DNA of 64,000 nt. Origin: Hofstenia miamia. Taxonomy: Eukaryota > Xenacoelomorpha > Acoela > Hofsteniidae. Positions 9,917 through 21,614 of this stretch are shown here, piece after piece; positions within the stretch are counted from its first letter, which is position 1, and every line of letters begins with the position of its first letter. The stretch spans positions 554,854-618,853 of the forward strand of contig CABFPE010000243.1 of assembly GCA_900660155.1 (NCBI GenBank), written 5' to 3'. The notes beneath the pieces are model-generated. The model ran no database searches. It was not told the DNA's origin and saw only the letters and a list, made by a program, of their open reading frames with translations. A program made the translations under genes and the position numbers.

Positions 9917-10467
9917 TACGTGGGCAATACCAGTGTTGAGATATTTGGCAGGAATAGTTAGGTGGTACAAGAATGACCGGAGGGTATTAGACAGGGAGAC
10001 AAGGAATATACTAGCAGCAGAGTGAGCATTCAACTTAAATGGAGATGTAGATAGGCTGTACATGGCAAGGCATAAGGGAGGGAAATGACTACTAAGTGTA
10101 GGGGAACTGTAGAAGCAGAAGCACTAGGGCTAAAGGAATATGTAGAAAAGCAACCTAAGGGGTCACTACTGGAGGTCATTTTAAGGAGTTAAGGAAGATA
10201 AGAGCTGACAGTGAAGAAAAGAAGGTATACCAGAGTAGGATGGAATCAGAGAGACAAACAAGGTATAGGCAGAAGGTAGGGTTAAAGAAGGTTGAAGTAG
10301 TCCGGTAGTAGTATGCGCACTAGGAGCAGTGAGTAAGAAGCATAAAAAATACTTAGAGGAGCTGGGAGTATCAAAGTGGGGAGGAGCAGTAGCACAGAAG
10401 GAAACCTTTTAGACTCCCTTGGTTCCCCAAGCTGAGAGGAATACCAGCATAAAGCTGTGCGAAGTAA

Positions 10468-10492
10468 GTAATAATAATAATAATAATAATAA
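10468..10492. repeat. (TAA)n microsatellite, right flank of Dong/R4-like element
   Basis: About eight TAA units starting immediately after the element's ...gaagtaag end. Confidence 0.95.
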
Positions 10493-11340
10493 ACTTCATT
10501 ACCATAATAATGGCACTACAAAATTAAAATTAAAAACAGCCATTTAAATTATAGATACAAGTCGAACAAAAACAAACGAAAAATTTAAAACAATGATCGT
10601 TTTCATTAAATTTAAGGTTGAAGAAAATTATCCAAACCACTTATACGATTAAACGAAAATAATTCTATCGTTCATTTACAGGTTTTCATATCTTGAAATA
10701 AAATTAGATCTTGAGAACGTATATTCTTTTAGTTAGGATAATTATAAGAAATAAAGTTGAAACTATTTATGTCGTTTGTTATTTACTAATGTATACAACT
10801 GAGTTACAAATCATTTACTTGGAGTATTAGAGAAATCGGGAGAATTTTCGACTTTAAAATACTATTTTTATATGAAATACCTGTGGTTATCCACTTTGTA
10901 CACATTGATTGAGAACGATCGAGTTAAGCATAACTCTTAAATTCACATACCATGTGGGTGAAGCGTACATTAAAATAGAAAGTACCATTGATTTATATAA
11001 AATTAATTTACAATTTGTTGAGGTGTTAAATGGAAGAGATCCTCTGATAAAAGAAAATACCTATCACGATTTGGAGATTTTTTATCAATATGGTATGACA
11101 ATGACAATTTAGATGTAATATAGACACCAAGATCACGAACCTCATTTGTAGGATAAAACGTTTTTCCACTGAAGAATAAAGGGAGAGTCTTATCCATCAT
11201 AAATGGTATTAGAATAGATTTTTCTCAAATATAAGACATGTTGTTGTTCAAAACCTAGTCTTTGATAAATCATTTCCAAACGATGGATTAATAATTTAAA
11301 GTAATCAGGAAATAAATATGGAAATAAATTCTTGAATACA
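10493..11340 (-). mobile_element. Decayed LINE RT fragment
   Basis: The minus-strand frame at 11003-11200 contains LPLFFSGKTFYPTNEVRDL, GVYITSKLSLSYHID: the block V-DLGV---L-----H that ends LINE RT domains. Flanking codons on both sides look like further decayed LINE coding, but frames are lost. It differs from the main LINE family here and looks more Jockey- or RTE-like. Confidence 0.5.
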
Positions 11341-14300
11341 GATGGAAGTCATTTATACAGCAAAGAAATATAAGTAGTCCTAAGCAATAGTCTGTGGAAT
11401 TTCACGCTGCACCAGTAATGCATTTGATATAACATTACTTATGTTGACACATTGAGATCTTCATTATAAATATGATGCAATTAATGCTAATAAATGAGTT
11501 AGGTACTATTATAATAACGTAGTACCCCTCACACCTCCATGAAAAGTTCTGGAATGTTTTGGGTTCAAATGTTAGAAATAACATGGCCAATACCATTCAA
11601 GAAATGCTCATCACGATTCGGCCAGTTGGAACTACACAAACTGAGAAGAGACAGACATCTATAGAGAAAATTACACCAAATGTGTGCTCAAGGCCAATGC
11701 TGCTTAACATTATGTGATTTGTGTATGGATGACCTTACATAAAAAATGAATTTGATTTCCTAAGGAATAAACATTTTAAAAAAATTCAGTTTAAGTGTAT
11801 TATTTATGCGATAACAGAACAAGTAAAATTATTTTTTGTTATATGATATATTAAATTAAATTTTGGAAGCAATCAACTCAAATTACCTTATAATACAGGG
11901 TCTATGTACATTAGGAGTAGTACTTTTTAACTCTCTTTAAAAAAATTATTTTACGTGACAATTTTTCCTATGTTATTTCAATTATCATGCACAATTAAAA
12001 TTTATCTTTTCGTAATCCAATAACAGTTTGAATAATTCATATTGTCTATGTAAAATCAGTGCAAATTTCCTATTTCTTATATTCCTAAATTTTGCTACAT
12101 TTTTGCTATTTCCCTCTACATGTTAAAGGAATCTAAGTTAGTGCTCAGCAGAGTTTACTAAACGGAAATGCTGATCTTTAGAATTTTATTCCGATCAGCA
12201 CTGAGATTGGGAAGAATTTGAAAAAACTGTTCCAAAATATGAAAACACATTTTGTATTTTAAAAGGAGCATTGGGCAGATTAGTTAATAGAATTTGTATT
12301 GATTAATAATATTATTATATTTCTAGAAAATACTTCAGATAACATATTCAAACAGAAATGAATAGCAATATGTGCATTAAAATATTTACATCGTTATCCC
12401 AAATTCTTCTAAAACTAGAACCTATCTAAGTGTTGTTGAAGAACCTCCAAACAATTAACCATTGCGCCAGTAGAATTTTCTATTTTAAGTAGTTGCAGTT
12501 ACTAAAGTGATACTTAAAGTAAAGAGCGAAGTCATCATGAAATGATTTTACAGGTCTTTGGCAAAATATATGCTATTGACTTTGTTTTAAACACGTCATG
12601 GATAGTAAACAAATTCTTCAGTTATCATTTATTGAGTTGTCAATGATTTGAATATATAGGGTGAGAGTTTAAAAATCTTTTAAGGAAGAAATAAAACTAG
12701 AACAGAAAATGAATTTGCATAAATAGTCATAGTCATGCATTTTTTCTATAAACTTGGCTATGCTATTAAGTTTAAAAAGAAAAATTATCTATTTACAAAG
12801 AAAATTTTTTAGGCTTTTCCACCATTACATGTAGCCTGATGAAATTCCAGAACACAAAATTGTGATTTTATTAAGGAAAATAGTTTAATTGAATGTTTTC
12901 AACTGTGTATAATTAATATTTCAATAATCATTTGAAGAAGCATACAACTTATTTAAAATGTACTAGGTAAATTAGGACTCCAAGAATAATATTCAAAGAA
13001 GCCTCATATGAAATGACGGTGAAATAAATATTTTATAAGAAGAAACTTTTAGCACACCTAAAAATGAAAATATACTATAAATTATTAATGATTTTTAATG
13101 TCATTATCAAATATTTAAATTTTAAAGTGAAAATTGTTACATCCAGTCTATTGCAAATATTGAAAATTTATCTAATATCATTTTTAATGTTTTGCGTTTA
13201 GTGGGGAAACCTTTTTTGCAATATATTAAAAACCATGTAAATTTCTTGTTTTAAAAGCAAAATTTCGTGCCATGATGATATGTAAACATAAGAACTCTAA
13301 TGTACATATAATACCAGCTCCTTTCTAAAAATGTTGGTGCTAGTAGCATTATCTTATGATGGTACTAATAAAGATGAAAAATTTTGAAACAAAATCGAAA
13401 TTCACTGCAATAAAGAACAGAACCATGTTTCAATAACTTTTTGTAAACATATTACATATTTTACATGGAATGGCAATAAAGTGGTTTTTCATATTGGATT
13501 TATTATAATTTGACTTAGGTTAAATTTAATTTGACTTGATTAATTTCAGGATTAAAATATATGAACTTGGCGTATCTAGGGTGATTTAATGCGTTGAGAA
13601 TTCCATGCTTGCTCTTAACATGAAGTTAGAATAAAGTGCATTAGTGTTTAATTTTCAACAAATTATTTTAGTCTAAGAATATTTGCCCACATTTTTGAGC
13701 GATTTCCTAAATATGTTAGAGGTATGGTAGGAACTCTTAAGCAATTACCATATTTGTCTGTTATTGCATTTATTTCGTTGGATACTGTTTATTTAAATAT
13801 TCAGGATGGAATTTTGTGATGCCTCATCATTATTTCAATTTTTATTTTGCAGTATACTTAGGTGGTTTATCGCGATAAATACTTCTGCACTTCCTATTCT
13901 TAGTGAGAATAGGAGTTTTGCAATTTTTTGTGATCCAGTTTGAATTTTTTGAGTTAGCTTCGACTTGGGACTTGTTAATAGTAATTTCATGAAGAAACTT
14001 AGCTCTCAATTGAAATGGGACAGTCTCACCAAAAATTATCTCCGTGCTAAATACTTTCATCATTTCAGCAGATTTACTCCTAAGGTTTCATGTATTTAGA
14101 CAAGTACCACCGCCGCCTCCCCGTATGACAGATTGATTTTTCGTCAATTTAATTGTGCAGCACATTTAAATAGTGTACTGCTCCTTTAATTATAATATTA
14201 TTCTAAAGAAATAAGACAATTTCAAGTCTTTTAAAACACAACTAAAAATATTTCTGCTGAAGTTTTACATTCCACAATTTAATAAAAGTAATTATACAAT

Positions 14301-15799
14301 TTTGGCTAACTAAATTGCTTATAGTCAACTTCATAATTAGCAACGTTTTGGTTTTGTAACTATGATTTGTATTATTTTTAAAATCCGTTTAAGCTTTGAA
14401 TTTTTTCGGCCCTATTCAGATACACAATCAATTGACTATTGAGATCATTATCTGAAAATTATTATCTTACCTTATTATCTCGAAGATTTGCGAGAATCAA
14501 CAAATTTCTAGGTACAAGCGATTAACTTAATTTAATATCAGTATGAAACTGTTATTTTTCACAAAAATAGAACAACTTATTAAGTAGATTATTGAAGGTG
14601 GGATGGAATTGGGAAAAAATATAACAAAACAAAGTTTTGAAAAGCCCCTCCTGGTATTGAATACTTCCAATAAACATGAACAATACATAAAATATAATAA
14701 ATGATATTTAAAAAAAGAAAAAAATTCAACTAATGGATTATTTTTTTAATAAACGTACGTTTCAAACAAATTCATTCTTTTATGAAGAATATCTACGCAA
14801 CAACCTTATTGCTATAAAAATATTCTAATAAAATGATATATGCTAATATTCCAGGTTAACACTTACATTTTGATGTGGCTTACCCACATATTTTGAGTTA
14901 TGAATTGATATGGTATTGTTGCTGAGTGGAAAAAGTCATTAACAGAATTAAACTTTATAATTTTCTTGCAAATTATAATGCTTTGGAGAAGTATACCGAT
15001 TATATTAAAATGTCATATTGACGCAAATGTTGCTAATTAAATATTTATGGTATTTTAATACACAAACTTCGTACGCACAATGCAATGCAAATAGAAAGCC
15101 ATATTAAACTTAGAAAGTCCATAAAGATATTTTTTAAGAACTAATAAATCATTATTCATTGTATATGTTCTACTAAGCAGATTTAGAACCCGCTGCATAT
15201 TTTCAAGCCCTGCCACTCCGGCAGCCGGTTAGATAATTTTTTAGCACGACGACTGAGAAACACAAATTATTTAAGTGGATGAGTGTAGACTGGGCTTCGA
15301 TATCAACAAAGTGGGCTAAAAACCAAAAAAGCGATTACACATCAACGCAATTCAAAAACCAAATAGTGTTTCTACTTAAATAATTTATAATTTCTACTTA
15401 AATAAATGTTTTAAGCGTTAATTTTTGATGTACTTTAGATTACATGGAAATGCAAAACGTAGTTTAATTAATTGTTTTTATAATTTATTTGCTTAGTTTA
15501 ATAGAAATTATAAAAATATTAATTTTATGCCATAAGTGACATGGAATGAAATATTTGAATAATCAACATATTCTTGACATTGCGGTGATAAATTCTAATT
15601 TCTTATAGATTGCTTGCAAACAATCAGTAGGAGTGGGCTCTCCTATGATACCCCCCATGTTCGAATGGATAATAGGTTTGGCATTATCAATCCGGGGACC
15701 AAGAATCCTAAGCAATTGCAATTAATATATTACTATGATGACCAAATTTTCGGTTTTAAATGAAGTAGAAAAAATAATTTTTATAATTACATGGTAAAG
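11341..15799. other. AT-rich DNA without recognisable genes
   Basis: About 4.5 kb, visibly very AT-rich. The only coding-like signal is a 73-codon minus-strand frame at 13842-14063 (SNWITKNCKTPILTKNRKC), which faintly resembles the LINE linker after the endonuclease. No repeats or RNA genes seen. Confidence 0.5.
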
Positions 15800-15867
15800 G
15801 ATTGGTAGGATTTGAAATCCACAATCTTCCACATGTTAATATGACTGTGTTTATTACACTACGAGCC
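15800..15867 (-). ncRNA. tRNA-Val-like relic (tRNA pseudogene or SINE head)
   Basis: The minus strand reads GGCTCGTAGTGTAATAAACA, then a TTAACAT loop, and GGATTTCAAATCC. An A-box-like TAGTGTAATAA (10 of 11), a D-stem, an AAC anticodon position and a T-arm-like hairpin occur in tRNA order over 68 nt. The 5' half resembles eukaryotic tRNA-Val(AAC). Stem mismatches argue against a working tRNA. Confidence 0.4.
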
Positions 15868-15869
15868 GT

Positions 15870-18744
15870 TGCATAGTTATAACGACCATACAACTTGAAA
15901 ACACTAACAATAAAATATTTATTTACGGTATGTGATCAAATTTTAGAATTATTAATAAATGTAAGCAATATCAACTGCTTCGTTGTTTTTTCTCCGAGAA
16001 TATAAAGCCATTTGTAATCAATTACTTGCTTCTTTTGTTGAATAAAAATTTTCTATTTCGAAATAATGGTAGCTATTTTACAGATAACAAAAACACGGTC
16101 GCCGTCATATTATTTATAACTAACGTGTTTTATAACTAAAATCCTGACACCATCTTCACTAGGGTATTTTGGATTTATTAGATTGCTATTTTGAAAACAA
16201 ATTCAATTCCTTACAGTAGTCTAGTCTATGACTTAGTGATTATTGACAACAGTTTATACTAAAAGACTACACGTTTTATTGAGCATAAACAAAACTAAAG
16301 TTTTCCAGCTTACTAAATGAGAGGCTTCTTTAGGAACTGTTAGACATTCAACAACATCACTGTCCAATAAAGAACGCTTGTCTGTCAAAATATTAAATAA
16401 ATTGAATTAAATTGAAGAATCCTTAAAAAGTGAATGATTAATATTATAACATTGGATTAAATGTTTTTGTAGAACAATTTATTCATTGCATTCTGTGTGT
16501 TGCAAATTACCATCTAACATAAAGTTTTGAATAAAATTAATGGACTGCCTCTCTAACCCCTTCAGACATGCACATTGTATGGAAGTGGTAAAAATATTTA
16601 TACGGCGGCTCAGCACTGCTAGTTTCAATTTTTTCTAATTACATTAAGAAATTTTTTCTATTGTTAATATTTTCATTGAAATTGACTTTGTACATTTGTA
16701 CACATTGTGACCTAATCAAGTAATTTTTTTTACCAAAGTCATAATATTTTATAATGGCATATTTTTATTTAAATCATTTTATTTAGAGTGTCTTACGAAT
16801 TATGACATTGAAATCATGCAAAAACATGTTTCCTGTGAAGCTATATTAGCCTATGATTTGTGAATACCTGAAATTCAACTAGTTTCACCATATTCTCCAT
16901 TTTGCGGAATGCTAATTTTTAAAAGGTGTTGGTTCAACACTAAATTATACCAATATTTAGACCAAATTAATTTTAAAATAACGAAAAAGTAGCCTAATTT
17001 AGTACACAAAAATATTCAAGATTGAATATAAATTCATATTCCAATATGAACTAATTTCTATTATGTGCAAATTTTTATTCATTAAACTTAAAATCTTGAA
17101 AATTACTTAAAATTTATAAATTGTTCCTAAATATTTACACACATTCATTTGATTTACAAAAATATTTTTATGAATTTTAGGAAACATTTATCAATCTTAT
17201 AGTCCAATAAATAACAAAAATTAAAAATTCAAAATAGTTGATGTTCCAGTTTTATCTTCACCTTCTGACCTATGGATGATGCCAGAAATTTACAACAGAA
17301 AAATTCTGAATAACATTTGATAAGGCAATCTTCATGCACAAATTTTCTTCAAGTCTGTAAAATTTTTAGGGAAACGATTTTTAGAGCTTCTAGAAAATAT
17401 ATAATCACATGGACGATTTAAGACTATATAACATGAAAGTCCAATAAAAAACATAACTATAATGAAGTATATTAGGAGCTACATATCAATTTTCATTGCT
17501 TGTTACCTTGAATGTTTGGTTGGCAATTATAATGAAGCAATTGAAAGGAAGCCTTTCAAAATGATTTGCTATTGTAGGAACATGCCTTTTCCAGCATCGG
17601 TGTGTTCAAATAGGAAGTTCATGCAAGAGATTAGAACATTGGTGTAGAATTTTCAATTGGAAAACTTTTTCTTACTTCGGCATTTAAATTATAAATTTCG
17701 ATGTTAATGTTTATATCATCATAAATGATAGAAAATGCTCAAAGCATTTAAAGCACAGTCTGATATTTGAATTCTAAAATATCAAATAAAACAGTTCAGT
17801 GGAACCTAGCAGTTTCAACGTGGTAACCTATACACTTAGGTAATTTGATTAAAATTGAGACAAACTGAAGCATCTGGCTTATTGGAGGCTCTTCTAATTG
17901 TTAGAGTTAAAAAATATCATCTAGAAAATATCGCAGACTATTATTGATTAATGTTGACGACGTTTATGGGAGCATACATATATGTTAGCCTCTTAATGAC
18001 GGGTGGTGGCATAAGTATCCAATCGCTAAAGACGGCCCGAATTTATCGTTTTTTCACATCTTTTGATCTTTTGATTTTCTGTACTGGCGTCAATAAAACG
18101 TTTAAAACATTTATGCCACAATAGAAGGCCTAAATGTTTCTAATTTCTTATGGACGCAAGTATGAAGAAACGGCAAAAACACCTTTAAAATATATAATAA
18201 ACGACAAAAAACTTGGATGTAAAAAATTGAGAAAAAACACAGAGTTTAATTTATATTTGGATAGATTCAGTTAAAATGGCAAGATTTTCAAAAGTGCGAT
18301 AATTTTGAAACGCTGCTCAGCTGCTGGGCGTCATCTTTCTAATCAACATTGTAAAACATAAGTATGCTACAATTAATGTTGATTACTATAATGATCTTTA
18401 TTACTCCAGCTCGGAACGATTAAAATCAAAGATCCTGGTCAAAATTCCATCTGTCAGAAAACCACCACTCGGAAATTTTACTTCTGCAGAATACAAAGAG
18501 TCATAAACTATATTTATAAAAGCTATGATCTGAACTTATCAGGATAATTTTCTGTTTTACAAGTCAAAACGCTATTTAATGACTATTTCCTTAACGAGTT
18601 CACAAATGGGGGATGTCAGAGATATAAAATTTGTTTTGATTGTAAATTATGTAAATATTGGTAATAAAGTCCCATTAATAATAAGAGCAAAAGAAAATTT
18701 ATTGCTGAAAAAATATCAAAAGGGGATACTACAAACTAAAACAT

Positions 18745-18750
<6 letters not shown>
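15870..18750. other. AT-rich DNA without recognisable genes
   Basis: No coding pattern, RNA gene or repeat could be supported. A 61-codon frame at 17462-17647 has no recognisable features. Confidence 0.5.
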
Positions 18751-18790
<40 letters not shown>

Positions 18791-18894
18791 CAAAATCAAT
18801 AAATATGCGCAATTACATAAAGGGCACTATTTTTAGATATACGAACTCCATGCATATAATTGATTGGAAAATCCCAATAAAGAATGTTTTTTTA
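18751..18894 (-). mobile_element. 3' end of a LINE copy, cut by the assembly gap
   Basis: A (TA)n run (18755-18783) followed by aaagggcactatttttagat and about 75 more bases that match the 3' ends of the LINE copies at 27848-28482 and 28483-30524. It is oriented minus, with TA repeats as its 3' tail. The rest lies in or beyond the gap. Confidence 0.8.
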
Positions 18895-19894
18895 NNNNNN
18901 NNNNNNNNNNNNNNNNNNNNNNNNNNNNNNNNNNNNNNNNNNNNNNNNNNNNNNNNNNNNNNNNNNNNNNNNNNNNNNNNNNNNNNNNNNNNNNNNNNNN
19001 NNNNNNNNNNNNNNNNNNNNNNNNNNNNNNNNNNNNNNNNNNNNNNNNNNNNNNNNNNNNNNNNNNNNNNNNNNNNNNNNNNNNNNNNNNNNNNNNNNNN
19101 NNNNNNNNNNNNNNNNNNNNNNNNNNNNNNNNNNNNNNNNNNNNNNNNNNNNNNNNNNNNNNNNNNNNNNNNNNNNNNNNNNNNNNNNNNNNNNNNNNNN
19201 NNNNNNNNNNNNNNNNNNNNNNNNNNNNNNNNNNNNNNNNNNNNNNNNNNNNNNNNNNNNNNNNNNNNNNNNNNNNNNNNNNNNNNNNNNNNNNNNNNNN
19301 NNNNNNNNNNNNNNNNNNNNNNNNNNNNNNNNNNNNNNNNNNNNNNNNNNNNNNNNNNNNNNNNNNNNNNNNNNNNNNNNNNNNNNNNNNNNNNNNNNNN
19401 NNNNNNNNNNNNNNNNNNNNNNNNNNNNNNNNNNNNNNNNNNNNNNNNNNNNNNNNNNNNNNNNNNNNNNNNNNNNNNNNNNNNNNNNNNNNNNNNNNNN
19501 NNNNNNNNNNNNNNNNNNNNNNNNNNNNNNNNNNNNNNNNNNNNNNNNNNNNNNNNNNNNNNNNNNNNNNNNNNNNNNNNNNNNNNNNNNNNNNNNNNNN
19601 NNNNNNNNNNNNNNNNNNNNNNNNNNNNNNNNNNNNNNNNNNNNNNNNNNNNNNNNNNNNNNNNNNNNNNNNNNNNNNNNNNNNNNNNNNNNNNNNNNNN
19701 NNNNNNNNNNNNNNNNNNNNNNNNNNNNNNNNNNNNNNNNNNNNNNNNNNNNNNNNNNNNNNNNNNNNNNNNNNNNNNNNNNNNNNNNNNNNNNNNNNNN
19801 NNNNNNNNNNNNNNNNNNNNNNNNNNNNNNNNNNNNNNNNNNNNNNNNNNNNNNNNNNNNNNNNNNNNNNNNNNNNNNNNNNNNNNNNNNNNNN
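18895..19894. other. Assembly gap (1000 N)
   Basis: Exactly 1000 unknown bases, a placeholder size. It begins inside a LINE copy, so a collapsed repeat is the likely cause. Confidence 0.99.
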
Positions 19895-20121
19895 ACTTTA
19901 CTTAATGTAAAATTCTGTAATTGTATTAAATCAATATAATTTGGAATTTCTTTCGTCACTATAGAAACAAGTGATGCTACAATAGCAGGTGTTATTTTGT
20001 CATTCTCTAAGTATAAGTTCAGTATATAATTACGTTGCAATGAATATAAGGTAAAATTCTTGACGTTGTTTTTAATATTTTGAAGTAAGGAATAATCGCC
20101 TAATAAAATCATAATTTTCAA
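19895..20121 (-). CDS. Unidentified ORF entering the gap
   Basis: A minus-strand frame of about 75 known codons from an ATG at 20121 into the gap (MKIMILLGDYSLLQNIKNN ... PAIVASLVSIVTKEIP). It is leucine/isoleucine-rich and helical, with no recognised family. It could be part of the gap-spanning repeat, a host exon or chance. Confidence 0.25.
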
Positions 20122-20269
20122 TGAAAATTTGTTAACTTAAAAATAAGTTTCTATACATAATTTTTATTTGAAACCGATTGGAAAGGGTTTCAGAACGATT
20201 AATGCAATATTTAATAAGATAGCTAACATTTTTTGTTTAATTTGAAAGTATTACACTCGTGAAACTTAT

Positions 20270-20500
20270 TTTACTTTTACTTAAGTTTGAATTTGAAAGG
20301 CTTAGAGAGGCTTATGAACTAAACCACGTTTAATCAAGTTAAGCTAAGCTGTGTTTAACAGAGTTAAATTCAAACTCCGGAAAAAAGATTTTACTAAAAG
20401 TTAACGGAGAAAGGTTTAGCAACTAAACCCTGTTTAAAAAAGTTCAATTTTGTCATGAAATATAAGTTCACTCTTACTTAAGTTTGACTTCATCAAACAC
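20270..20500. repeat. Short repeated and inverted motifs, possible MITE remnant
   Basis: ACTTAAGTTTGA occurs at about 20279 and 20476. AGTTTGAATTT is matched by AAATTCAAACT at about 20366. AACTAAACC followed closely by GTTTAA occurs at about 20318 and 20421. The mix of direct and inverted short motifs suggests a decayed foldback element. Confidence 0.25.
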
Positions 20501-20733
20501 CAGAAAAAGATTTTCTGTTTCCTTATATAATAAAGATTACCAATTGTGATACCCCAAAAATAAAAAATGACAAATCACCGGTAGATTTCTTATCAGAAAA
20601 CTTTAGAATACTTATATGTGGAAATGAATATCAAATAAAGTAGGTCATATTGTATTGGAAATAATAAATAATAAAAAAACTAATGAATAAACAACAACCA
20701 AAAGAAAAATAGCTATTTTTGATTACCTTCTAA

Positions 20734-21054
20734 ATGCTCCAGAAAAAACGCAAAATAAAATCGCCAGTCATTTCACTGATGGTCGTCATCATAACATATC
20801 AGCAATATACATTTCGTAAACTTATTACAATGTTCCACGACGAGTTGCCATTGACTTTAGACAGATTTAGTACACCAAGAACATTGATTGAAGGACCTAG
20901 AATTGAAAAAAACTTCTATTTTGGCAGAAGTGCTTCTCTTTTTAAACATTACTGTGCAAAGTCTAAGAAGGAAGCGCAACTGGGGAAAATGAAATTTTTA
21001 AGTCGTCCCATCCAAAAAAAGAAGTCCTTGAGAGTGGTTGATGAAATAAGATAA
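20734..21054 (+). CDS. Unidentified 106-codon ORF
   Basis: From an ATG at 20734 to TAA at 21054, basic and hydrophilic at the end (GRSASLFKHYCAKSKKEAQ, then PIQKKKSLRVVDEIR). No motif recognised. Another open stretch follows at 21130-21250 in a different frame (YKKRVPRIWQGVKEYRTLK). Less AT-rich than its surroundings. Could be a host exon or an unfamiliar transposon. Confidence 0.25.
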   Translation: MLQKKRKIKSPVISLMVVIITYQQYTFRKLITMFHDELPLTLDRFSTPRTLIEGPRIEKNFYFGRSASLFKHYCAKSKKEAQLGKMKFLSRPIQKKKSLRVVDEIR

Positions 21055-21399
21055 AGGAAGAAATCCAACAAACTGGATTTTTTTGGACTCATATGAAGAT
21101 CAATTGTCTGGATTAAAAAATTCCATACGATTACTTTTACTACAAAAAGCGTGTTCCGCGTATTTGGCAGGGGGTGAAGGAATATCGAACTTTGAAGCTT
21201 GATATCCACACAATGAATACACCATTTCTGAATGCCAATTCTCATACCACTGTTTAACATCTATCAAGTTTCATAAGTTTCATTCAACCCCAAAAAAAAC
21301 ATGAAATTGATTAAAAATCGCATAGTGCATAGAAAATATTGATAGTTTTAAATTACCAGTCTCATCTGAAAATTGGTTTCTTTTATATGCTGCATAAAA

Positions 21400-21610
21400 T
21401 TTAAATGAAGTACTGGAATACTCTTCAGATAATTTTCAATTCTATCTTAACAGATTTTGCTCTGAAAAGAAATAATAATGCTTAAATCCAGTATAAAATC
21501 CAAAGCAAACAGTACTACTTTAAATAAACCTTGGATAATTGGCACGTGCAAAGAACGCAAAGCATATAAACATTTTATAAATTCTCAAATAGCAAGAATT
21601 TTGCTGCATA
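21400..21610 (+). mobile_element. LINE linker fragment
   Basis: The plus strand reads TTLNKPWIIGTCKERKAYK in 21518-21575, close to the NKPWIT...I...KLYK linker between endonuclease and RT of Jockey/CR1 LINEs, preceded by a helical stretch as in that family. Short and decayed. Confidence 0.45.
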
Positions 21611-21614
21611 TATA

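Larger units (their letters stand above)
8008..10467 (+). mobile_element. Dong/R4-like LINE (restriction-like-endonuclease type), internally deleted
   Basis: Plus-strand non-LTR retrotransposon with a tRNA-like head, an ORF with a Myb/SANT-like N-terminus, an RT domain, and a 3' end identical in arrangement to the copy at 30560-31163 (both end ...gaagtaag before a TAA run). The zinc-finger and nuclease core present in the second copy is missing here, apart from VSKKHKKYLEELGV and KWGGAVAQK near 10330-10400. Several stops and frameshifts make it a relic. Insertion in TAA microsatellites matches what is reported for Dong of Bombyx (R4 clade); clade placement is inferred from that plus domain order. 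Confidence 0.8.

Noticed and set aside
15618-15720. Possible second tRNA-like sequence near 15640-15700
   Set aside because: Only a ttcgaatgg string resembles a T-loop; no A-box or stems at proper spacing.
16555-16600. taacccctt string as another piggyBac end
   Set aside because: Single short match, no TTAA in register and no partner.
11341-18750. Possible host gene in the long empty stretch
   Set aside because: No open frame with biased codon use or recognisable domain; composition is uniformly AT-rich.
18751-20121. Very long open frames on both strands across 18751-20121
   Set aside because: They consist almost wholly of unknown bases in the 1000-N gap.
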